From contig JAIFMH010000176.1 of assembly GCA_020048595.1 (NCBI GenBank), forward strand, positions 1 to 5,750: DNA of 5,750 bases, written 5' to 3'. Positions 1-4,556 of this stretch are shown here, piece after piece. The stretch comes from Bacteroidota bacterium (GTDB lineage Bacteria; Bacteroidota; Bacteroidia; Bacteroidales; UBA4417). Positions within the stretch are counted from its first letter, which is position 1. Every line of letters begins with the position of its first letter. Both the position numbers and the translations under genes were made by a program. The notes below the pieces were generated by a model, which saw only the letters and a program-made list of their open reading frames with translations, ran no database searches and was not told the DNA's origin.

Positions 1-111
1 GATCTGGATGTAATTCCTAACTCTGCCCGAACGGTAGAAATCAAGGCAGCTATTTCAAACTCTTTCGGTTTTGGCGGACAAAACGGAGTGCTTTTATTTA
101 CAAAAGGTTAA
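1..111 (+). CDS. Beta-ketoacyl-ACP synthase (FabF/KAS II type), C-terminal 36 residues
   Basis: This is the 3' end of a gene entering from the left, open in frame 1 from the first base and ending at TAA 109-111. The tail contains NSFGFGGQN followed by GVLLFTKG. This matches the conserved glycine-rich C-terminal motif of FabF/FabB-type condensing enzymes (NSFGFGGTN or GGHN followed by a short hydrophobic strand). The preceding DLDVIPNSAR also fits the family. Such enzymes condense malonyl-ACP with an acyl-ACP in cytosolic fatty-acid elongation. The catalytic Cys and His residues lie upstream and cannot be checked. The residue after GFGG is Gln, where Thr or His is more usual. The next gene is not rnc, which often follows fabF in the acpP-fabF-rnc cluster, so this could be a secondary KAS (polyene, flexirubin or polyketide type) rather than the housekeeping copy. 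The family call is firm; the exact role is open. Confidence 0.88.
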   Translation, partial: DLDVIPNSARTVEIKAAISNSFGFGGQNGVLLFTKG

Positions 112-521
112 ATTATCAATTTCATTTAGTTACCACAATTGGCAAAGCTTTCAGGAAACGATATATTCTATCCGTTCTATAATAGATTTTGGTACCAGAA
201 AGTTATTAAAAGCTCCGATAAAATGGAAGTATCCGGCTTTCCAGTCTGCTGAGTTGATTAACATCGCAGTGTGTTTCCGGCGATATTCTTTAAAAGGATT
301 AAAACCACATGCTAAGAGTAACATTTTTCTGCAAATTCATTTCCGGAATAATTGTATATTTATCGTGCATTTAAAATGGGTTGGCAAATCTCTATGATTA
401 TTATAGAATCTATTGAACTATTTACATAGATTATTAATATTCATCCAGGTACTCATAACCATTCAAAATCGCACATAAAATAAAATTGCGTTAAAACTAT
501 ACCCTTATTAAAACATAAACT
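112..521. other. 410-base spacer with no credible gene
   Basis: I see no coding sequence here that resembles a protein family. A 108-codon open stretch at 71-397 overlaps the end of the synthase gene in another frame, and its translation has no domain-like composition. The sequence is AT-rich, especially after about 390. One short inverted repeat, AATCTAT at 407-413 and ATAGATT at 426-432 with a 12-base spacer, may be chance in such AT-rich DNA. No clear rho-independent terminator follows the synthase stop codon. A weak promoter core for the next gene lies at 481-488. The spacer could hold an undetected small RNA or decayed sequence, but nothing in it shows this directly. Confidence 0.55.
481..488 (+). 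promoter_or_regulatory. Weak candidate -7 promoter element of the secreted-protein gene
   Basis: TAAAATTG followed by CG differs from the Bacteroidota -7 core TAnnTTTG at one fixed position (A for the first T of TTTG). It lies 33 bases before the ATG at 522, a plausible leader length. No TTTG-like -33 element is visible at the expected distance upstream. Local AT richness makes a chance match quite possible. Confidence 0.3.
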
Positions 522-1679
522 ATGAAAAAGTTATCAATTCTAATTTTAACATGTTTTAGTTTATTATTATGCAGGTCACAGGAAAAACCTAACAATCTGA
601 ATACCAACATTAATGATATTATTTTTGTTAAGTTTTTAAAGGACGTTGATGTAAATTTTCCTATACTTATTTCTACACCGGTCAGCAATCCTAAAACAAA
701 TTTACAACATACTAACCTTGAAGTTTTATTTGATGAAGATGCCCCTGATTTAGACTTCCTGATTGCAAATTCAGGATTAAACCGGCTGGAACTGCACCAT
801 TCTTTAAATATTGAATTTTTTCCACCTCTTACCGCAGACACAACCATCCAGATTCAGGCTAAAAAGAAAAAAAGAGTGCTATACAACATAAAATTCATTA
901 AGGACGGAAATGATGAATCATACACAATTTCTCTCCCTGATGGAAGTTTAACAAAGGAAATCGCATACAACAAGGGACAATTTATGTCCTTAAATGTGAT
1001 AAAACCGGGTGCCAGGTATATACTTATAAATGAAGTAAAAAATGACAGTTTATTCTGCCAGACAGCTTTCAATTCAAAAACAGGCCAATATTCACTGACT
1101 GATTATTTTTATCACAACAATATACTGACACACAAAGTCCTTTACCAAAGTTCATCCGGCAGGGATACCAGAGTGATAAAAAAGACATGGAAATACAAGT
1201 ATGATTCTGAAGGAAAAATTATATCCATTTCAGGCCAGGATAACAAAGGGCTGAAAACAGACTCCATCAGTTATTTTTACACAGGGCCAAAACTAAATTC
1301 AATAGTGAATTATGAAAAAGACGCTCAGAGCACAATTTATTACCTTCCTGAGTCAGGACTTATGAGCGACTATCTTTTTGAGGGATATGAAAATGCCAAA
1401 ATCCATTTCGAATACAACAAAGAGGGGAAAATAGCTGGTCTGCGTTTATACAATACAAAGAAACAATCTGTTGAGAACTATATTTTTGAATACAACAGCT
1501 CCTCAAACCTGGTTTCAATTAAGAAGTTTATTAATCAAAACATCTCCAATGATATGATCATTAAGAAGCAATACATATTCAGCTACAACAATGAGCAAAT
1601 GTTAACATCAATGCTGATAACAAAAAAGAAAGGGAAGATCAAAAAAGAAATAGAATTTGAGATCAATTATCTGAATTAA
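522..1679 (+). CDS. Secreted protein of unknown function with YD/RHS-like repeats
   Basis: This encodes 385 residues, and I do not recognise a named family. Residues 1-19 look like a signal peptide: MKK, then a hydrophobic run to about L16. C17-R18-S19 before Q20 fits signal peptidase I. Lipidation at C17 is less likely because the lipobox would read LLLC, with Leu instead of Gly, Ala or Ser before Cys. No later membrane segment is seen, so the product is probably periplasmic, outer-surface or secreted. From about residue 223 the protein is rich in Tyr, Asn and Lys and shows five degenerate units beginning with aromatic-x-aromatic at residues 225, 251, 296, 322 and 353 (for example YKYDSEGKI, FEYNKEGKI, FEYNSSSNL, FSYNNEQML). 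These resemble YD/RHS-type beta-strand repeats. No catalytic motif is evident. The ATG at 522 gives a complete signal peptide and follows an A-rich, non-Shine-Dalgarno leader. The gene stands alone, with long spacers on both sides. Confidence 0.85.
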   Translation: MKKLSILILTCFSLLLCRSQEKPNNLNTNINDIIFVKFLKDVDVNFPILISTPVSNPKTNLQHTNLEVLFDEDAPDLDFLIANSGLNRLELHHSLNIEFFPPLTADTTIQIQAKKKKRVLYNIKFIKDGNDESYTISLPDGSLTKEIAYNKGQFMSLNVIKPGARYILINEVKNDSLFCQTAFNSKTGQYSLTDYFYHNNILTHKVLYQSSSGRDTRVIKKTWKYKYDSEGKIISISGQDNKGLKTDSISYFYTGPKLNSIVNYEKDAQSTIYYLPESGLMSDYLFEGYENAKIHFEYNKEGKIAGLRLYNTKKQSVENYIFEYNSSSNLVSIKKFINQNISNDMIIKKQYIFSYNNEQMLTSMLITKKKGKIKKEIEFEINYLN

Positions 1680-1696
1680 TAATTTGTCGAAAGATT

Positions 1697-1719
1697 AGGA
1701 ATGCTTTTTAAAAATTCCT
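1697..1719 (+). terminator. Possible weak hairpin terminator after the secreted-protein gene
   Basis: AGGAAT at 1697-1702 pairs perfectly with ATTCCT at 1714-1719 across an 11-base loop, beginning 17 bases after the stop codon at 1677-1679. The stem is short, and only GTTTG rather than a real U-tract follows. An adjacent inverted repeat, GTTTGAA at 1720-1726 with TTCAAAC at 1736-1742, could form an alternative hairpin. Position favours a transcript end; structure is weak. Confidence 0.28.
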
Positions 1720-1879
1720 GTTTGAATCTGACATTTTCAAACCTCTTGACAATAAAGCTATCCGGAACATTCAAAATGTTAAGAAGATCAAATTACATTA
1801 ATCACTTTCATAAATACACTTATCATTTTAAATACGGATGTAATAATTTCATTCAAAAACTAATACGGAGCCGGCCAAA

Positions 1880-1921
1880 CCTGATTAAAACAAATAAAGC
1901 ATAAAATAAAATGCCTGATTA
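1880..1921 (+). repeat. Direct repeat of CCTGATTA upstream of the pckA promoter
   Basis: CCTGATTA occurs at 1880-1887 and again at 1914-1921, 34 bases apart start to start, or roughly three DNA turns. The second copy ends 9 bases before the pckA -7 core, covering the region where a -33 contact would fall. The arrangement would suit a regulator binding the same DNA face, but the repeat is only 8 bases long and could be coincidental. Confidence 0.35.
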
Positions 1922-1930
1922 CCTTTTTCA

Positions 1931-1938
1931 TATATTTG
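1931..1938 (+). promoter_or_regulatory. Candidate pckA promoter, -7 element TAnnTTTG
   Basis: TATATTTG, followed by CG, matches all six fixed positions of the Bacteroidota -7 core TAnnTTTG. It lies 53 bases before the pckA ATG, so transcription would begin near 1944-1946 and leave a leader of about 46 bases. No good TTTG element is seen at -33, which leaves room for activator dependence, as expected for a central-carbon gene. The transcription start is inferred from sequence. Confidence 0.6.
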
Positions 1939-1991
1939 CGGCCCCAACCAATAAACTAAGTCGAAAACTATTTATTTAATTCAACTGACTA

Positions 1992-3617
1992 ATGGCAATT
2001 GCAATAAACAGACCCGGTATCAATATTGATCTTGAACAATACGGAATTAAAGGAGTTGAAGAGGTTTACTACAACCTATCGTACGAAGATCTATTTCAGC
2101 ATGAAACGGATCCCTCACTCGAAGGCTTCGAACGAGGCAAAATATCTGATCTTGGAGCCGTAAATGTTGATACGGGTGTTTTTACAGGTCGTTCGCCCAA
2201 GGATAAATACATTGTTATGGATTCAGTTTCCGAAAACACTGTATGGTGGTCAACAATTGGCAAAAACGACAACAAACCAGTATCAACCGAAATATGGAAT
2301 CAACTCAAAACAGTTGCGCAGAAAGAGTTATCAGGAAAAAAATTATACGTGATGGATGCGTATTGCGGCGCAAATCCGGATACACGTCTTAATGTGCGTT
2401 TTATTGTTGAAGTTGCCTGGCAGGCGCATTTTGTAAAAAACATGTTTGTCCGTCCTTCGGATGAAGAACTGGTAAATTTTAAACCTGACTTTGTTGTTCA
2501 GAATGCTTCAAAAACAACCAATCCCAATTGGAAAGAACAGGGATTAAATTCGGAAAATTTTGTAGTGTTTAACCTTACCGAACGGATGTCACTAATTGGC
2601 GGTTCCTGGTATGGTGGTGAAATGAAAAAAGGAATTTTTTCAATGATGAATTATTACCTGCCACTCCAGGGTATTGCTTCCATGCATTGTTCTGCAAATA
2701 TGGGTAAGGATGGAGATGTTGCTATTTTCTTCGGACTGTCGGGAACAGGAAAAACAACGCTTTCAGCTGATCCGAAGCGTGCTCTTATCGGAGACGATGA
2801 ACATGGATGGGATGATGACGGAGTTTTCAATTTCGAAGGTGGCTGTTATGCAAAATGCATAAACCTGAGTGAAGAAAATGAACCGGATATTTATCATGCA
2901 ATCCGCCGTAATGCATTGCTCGAAAATGTAACCGTTCATGATGATGGTTCGATAGATTTTGCGGATGGTTCCATAACTGAAAATACACGTGTCTCCTACC
3001 CTATTTACCATATTGAAAACATCGTAAAACCAGTATCTAAAGGCGGACATGCAACTAAAGTTATTTTCCTTACGGCAGATGCTTTTGGTGTTTTGCCTCC
3101 TGTTTCTATTCTTTCTGAAGAACAGACAAAATATCATTTCCTTTCCGGATTTACAGCTAAATTAGCTGGAACTGAAAGAGGTGTAACTTCACCACAACCT
3201 ACTTTCTCGGCATGTTTTGGCAATGCTTTCCTAACGCTTCACCCCACCAAATATGCTGTTGAACTTGTGAAACGTATGGAAAAATCCGGTGCTAAAGCTT
3301 ACCTTGTAAATACAGGCTGGAACGGAAGTGGAAAACGTATATCCATTAAAGACACACGCGGCATAATTGATGCTATCCTGGATGGTTCCATTGATCATGT
3401 TCCTACCAAAATGATACCATTTTTTAACCTCGAAGTACCTACAGAATTGCACGGCGTTAATTCATCTGTTCTCGATCCGAGAGATACTTACGAAAGCAAT
3501 GAAATATGGAACGAAAAAGCAAAAGATCTTGCCAAGCGTTTCATCGATAATTTCGCAAAATATACTGATAACGATGAAGGAAAAAGTCTTGTTGCTGCAG
3601 GACCTCAGTTAGGTTAA
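1992..3617 (+). CDS. pckA: Phosphoenolpyruvate carboxykinase (ATP)
   Basis: This cytosolic enzyme interconverts oxaloacetate plus ATP with PEP, ADP and CO2. In fermentative Bacteroidota it often runs toward oxaloacetate, conserving ATP on the way to succinate and propionate; that direction here is inferred. The 541 residues match the usual ATP-type length (about 540), so the gene is complete. Visible motifs are GRSPKDKY at 66-73 (R67, substrate binding), SWYGGEMKKG (metal and substrate Lys), the P-loop GLSGTGKT at 248-255 (K254, T255), IGDDEHGWDD with D268/D269 (metal and kinase-2 site), LAGTERG, and NTGWNGSGKR near the C-terminus. P-loop and Asp numbering coincide with the E. coli enzyme. 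No key residue is missing and no frameshift is seen. The ATG at 1992 gives the standard N-terminus and has no Shine-Dalgarno sequence. The gene appears to have its own promoter and a candidate regulatory repeat upstream. Confidence 0.98.
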   Translation: MAIAINRPGINIDLEQYGIKGVEEVYYNLSYEDLFQHETDPSLEGFERGKISDLGAVNVDTGVFTGRSPKDKYIVMDSVSENTVWWSTIGKNDNKPVSTEIWNQLKTVAQKELSGKKLYVMDAYCGANPDTRLNVRFIVEVAWQAHFVKNMFVRPSDEELVNFKPDFVVQNASKTTNPNWKEQGLNSENFVVFNLTERMSLIGGSWYGGEMKKGIFSMMNYYLPLQGIASMHCSANMGKDGDVAIFFGLSGTGKTTLSADPKRALIGDDEHGWDDDGVFNFEGGCYAKCINLSEENEPDIYHAIRRNALLENVTVHDDGSIDFADGSITENTRVSYPIYHIENIVKPVSKGGHATKVIFLTADAFGVLPPVSILSEEQTKYHFLSGFTAKLAGTERGVTSPQPTFSACFGNAFLTLHPTKYAVELVKRMEKSGAKAYLVNTGWNGSGKRISIKDTRGIIDAILDGSIDHVPTKMIPFFNLEVPTELHGVNSSVLDPRDTYESNEIWNEKAKDLAKRFIDNFAKYTDNDEGKSLVAAGPQLG

Positions 3618-3632
3618 TTATTAAGAATCTAA

Positions 3633-3667
3633 AAAAACGGTTTTGAGCAAGGTTGCTGTGTGTTTTT
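3633..3667 (+). terminator. Possible pckA terminator, weak
   Basis: An A-run ending in C (AAAAAC, 3633-3638) can pair with GTTTTT at 3662-3667, enclosing a small AGCA (3646-3649) / TGCT (3654-3657) hairpin. The final T-run is only five bases and the pairing is A/U-rich, so this would be a leaky terminator at best. Read-through into the next small gene is plausible. Confidence 0.3.
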
Positions 3668-3691
3668 CAAAGCATCTTCAAATGCTTCGAA
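3666..3691. repeat. Imperfect inverted repeat downstream of pckA
   Basis: TTC-A-AAGCAT at 3666-3675 pairs with ATGCTT-C-GAA at 3682-3691. This makes nine pairs, one A/C mismatch and a six-base loop (CTTCAA). It lies about 50 bases after the pckA stop and about 60 before the next start. No T-run follows on either strand, so it is more likely a transcript-stabilising or processing hairpin between the two genes than a classical terminator. Confidence 0.45.
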
Positions 3692-3752
3692 CATGGTTAA
3701 CTTCATGAAACATAGTTCTCATGGCTTAAATCATTAATGTTATACTATTCCG

Positions 3753-3998
3753 ATGGAATGTCGATCCGGATGTGGAGTTTGCTGCATCTATATTTCAATC
3801 AGTTCGCCTATACCCGAAATGCTTTCGGGTAAACCGGCCGGAATTAGGTGTGTACAATTAACTGACGATTTTAGGTGTGCAATTTTCAATGATCCACAGC
3901 GGCCTTTGGTTTGTTCCGGGTTTAAACCAGAACAGATATTTTGTGGAAATTCAGCCGAAGAAGCTAAAAAAACAGCTCTTTGGATGATGGAAAAATGA
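3753..3998 (+). CDS. YkgJ-family cysteine-cluster protein (CxxCxxCC domain)
   Basis: This is an 81-residue soluble protein with eight cysteines at 3, 7, 10, 11, 33, 42, 54 and 64. The start MECRSGCGVCC, the middle SSPIPEML-SGKPAG-IRCVQLTDD and the later RPLVC closely follow E. coli YkgJ and the zinc- or iron-sulfur-binding CxxCxxCC family. The cysteines presumably bind a metal or Fe-S cluster. The biochemical function of the small, single-domain members is not established. The length is normal for the short form. An in-frame TAA at 3735-3737 with no other start between makes the ATG at 3753 the only sensible start. The gene begins 135 bases after pckA. No promoter core of the type seen before its neighbours is visible in that gap, so it may depend on pckA read-through. 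A lone T-run (4034-4041) lies downstream. Confidence 0.9.
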   Translation: MECRSGCGVCCIYISISSPIPEMLSGKPAGIRCVQLTDDFRCAIFNDPQRPLVCSGFKPEQIFCGNSAEEAKKTALWMMEK

Positions 3999-4006
3999 GC
4001 TCAAAA

Positions 4007-4041
4007 TAGGGATCAAAAACAGTAGAACCTAACTTTTTTTT
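4007..4041 (+). terminator. Possible terminator after the cysteine-cluster gene, weak
   Basis: Eight consecutive Ts (4034-4041) lie 36-43 bases after the stop codon, preceded by TAGG (4007-4010), which can pair with CCTA (4028-4031). The stem is only four base pairs across a 17-base loop, so the T-run is the main support. Confidence 0.28.
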
Positions 4042-4065
4042 AATCACTTTGAGAATTAAATACGC

Positions 4066-4088
4066 TGCATGCCCTATAATGACATGCA
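4066..4088. repeat. Short inverted repeat TGCATG / CATGCA
   Basis: TGCATG at 4066-4071 and CATGCA at 4083-4088 form a perfect six-base inverted repeat around an 11-base spacer that contains TATAAT. It sits in the 204-base gap before the cold-shock gene, about 70-90 bases upstream of its promoter core. It could be an operator or a weak hairpin; at this length chance is a serious alternative. Confidence 0.3.
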
Positions 4089-4116
4089 CATACTACTGTA
4101 TTTCAATTATTTAAAA

Positions 4117-4153
4117 ATATATTCTCAAAAAAGATCAATTATTCAGAATATAT
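4117..4153. repeat. Nine-base inverted repeat abutting the cold-shock promoter
   Basis: ATATATTCT at 4117-4125 is the exact reverse complement of AGAATATAT at 4145-4153, with a 19-base AT-rich spacer. The right arm ends two bases before the -7 core at 4156, so the pair spans roughly where the -33 region and upstream contacts would be. A protein bound to both arms would directly affect promoter access. Arms this AT-rich can arise by chance. Confidence 0.4.
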
Positions 4154-4155
4154 CT

Positions 4156-4163
4156 TATTTTTG
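4156..4163 (+). promoter_or_regulatory. Candidate cold-shock gene promoter, -7 element TAnnTTTG
   Basis: TATTTTTG matches every fixed base of the Bacteroidota -7 core. The gap to the ATG at 4203 is 39 bases, implying a leader of roughly 30-35 bases, much shorter than the long thermosensing leader of E. coli cspA. No convincing -33 TTTG is seen. Confidence 0.6.
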
Positions 4164-4202
4164 TGTTCAACTATCAATTAATAATTACTAATACCCATTA
4201 CA

Positions 4203-4394
4203 ATGTCTACTGGAAAAGTAAAATTTTTTAATCAGCAAAAAGGATTCGGCTTTATTGTTGATGATGAAACTCAAAAAGAAGTTTTTGTACATGTTACCGG
4301 CCTGATCGACAAAATTAAAGATGATGACCTGGTTAACTTCGAGGTTGTTGAAGATCGTCGCGGTCCTAAAGCAATCAATGTTAAGATGCAATAA
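4203..4394 (+). CDS. Cold-shock domain protein (CspA family)
   Basis: This is a 63-residue single-domain OB-fold protein that binds single-stranded RNA and DNA and acts as a cytosolic RNA chaperone. The start MSTGKVKFFN is typical of the family. RNP1 is KGFGFI at residues 13-18. RNP2 is VFVHV at 27-31, with F28 and H30 as stacking residues. The C-terminal strand is GPKAINVK. The slightly short length and the EVFVHVTGL variant in place of DIFVHYSAI suit Bacteroidota members. The ATG at 4203 gives the canonical N-terminus. The gene is monocistronic, with its own promoter core and a strong terminator 22 bases after the stop. The sequence does not show whether it is cold-induced or constitutive; the short leader argues against an E. 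coli cspA-style RNA thermometer. Confidence 0.97.
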   Translation: MSTGKVKFFNQQKGFGFIVDDETQKEVFVHVTGLIDKIKDDDLVNFEVVEDRRGPKAINVKMQ

Positions 4395-4416
4395 ACCAGC
4401 ATCAGAAACTACTACT

Positions 4417-4444
4417 AAAGCTTCCGCAAGGAAGCTTTTTTTTT
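4417..4444 (+). terminator. Strong rho-independent terminator of the cold-shock gene
   Basis: A perfect nine-base-pair stem (AAAGCTTCC 4417-4425, GGAAGCTTT 4430-4438) closes a GCAA tetraloop through a C-G pair, a GNRA-type loop known to be very stable. The stem runs directly into nine Ts (4436-4444). It begins 22 bases after the stop codon and isolates this gene from the ABC-F gene. Confidence 0.93.
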
Positions 4445-4518
4445 GTCATCAATTTAAGGCTGATCGGATCAAAACACTTTCACAGCAATTTCATTCAGCT
4501 TTATTCGGCCTTTCTTGC

Positions 4519-4527
4519 TACTTTTGC
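4519..4527 (+). promoter_or_regulatory. Candidate ABC-F gene promoter, -7 element TAnnTTTGC
   Basis: TACTTTTGC is a full match to the Bacteroidota -7 core TAnnTTTG including the trailing C. It lies just after the cold-shock terminator and 29 bases before the TTG start. Transcription would begin near 4532-4535, leaving a leader of only about 25 bases without a Shine-Dalgarno sequence. No clear -33 element is present. Confidence 0.62.
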
Positions 4528-4556
4528 AAACATTTCCTCACTAACATTTTCCGGCA

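Larger units (their letters stand above)
1680..1991. other. 312-base spacer upstream of pckA with hairpins and promoter region
   Basis: This spacer probably holds the 3' end of the secreted-protein transcript and the pckA control region. Near its left end are two small inverted repeats (1697-1719 and 1720-1742). Near its right end are a duplicated octamer (1880-1887 and 1914-1921) and a promoter core (1931-1938). A 67-codon open stretch at 1701-1904 has no upstream signals and a low-complexity, Asn/Lys/Phe-rich translation typical of non-coding AT-rich DNA, so I do not call it a gene. Confidence 0.6.

Noticed and set aside
71..397. 108-codon open stretch on the + strand overlapping the synthase 3' end
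   Set aside because: It starts inside the condensing-enzyme gene in another frame, has no family resemblance, and is rich in residues expected from translating AT-rich non-coding DNA.
497..1072. Two open stretches on the minus strand (497-847 and 854-1072)
   Set aside because: Both lie antisense within the secreted-protein gene, with no recognisable product.
1746..1751. TTGACA resembling a sigma-70 -35 box
   Set aside because: No -10 sequence lies 16-18 bases downstream, no gene follows closely, and Bacteroidota promoters do not rely on this motif.
1701..1904. 67-codon open stretch between the secreted-protein gene and pckA
   Set aside because: No promoter or domain, low-complexity composition, and it overlaps the hairpins and the duplicated octamer of the pckA control region.
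2763..3452. Minus-strand open stretches inside pckA (2763-3137 and 3231-3452)
   Set aside because: They are shadows of a fully intact, motif-complete pckA reading frame on the + strand.
4075..4080. TATAAT resembling an E. coli -10 box upstream of the cold-shock gene
   Set aside because: No matching -35 is present, and the Bacteroidota-type core at 4156 is nearer and better placed.
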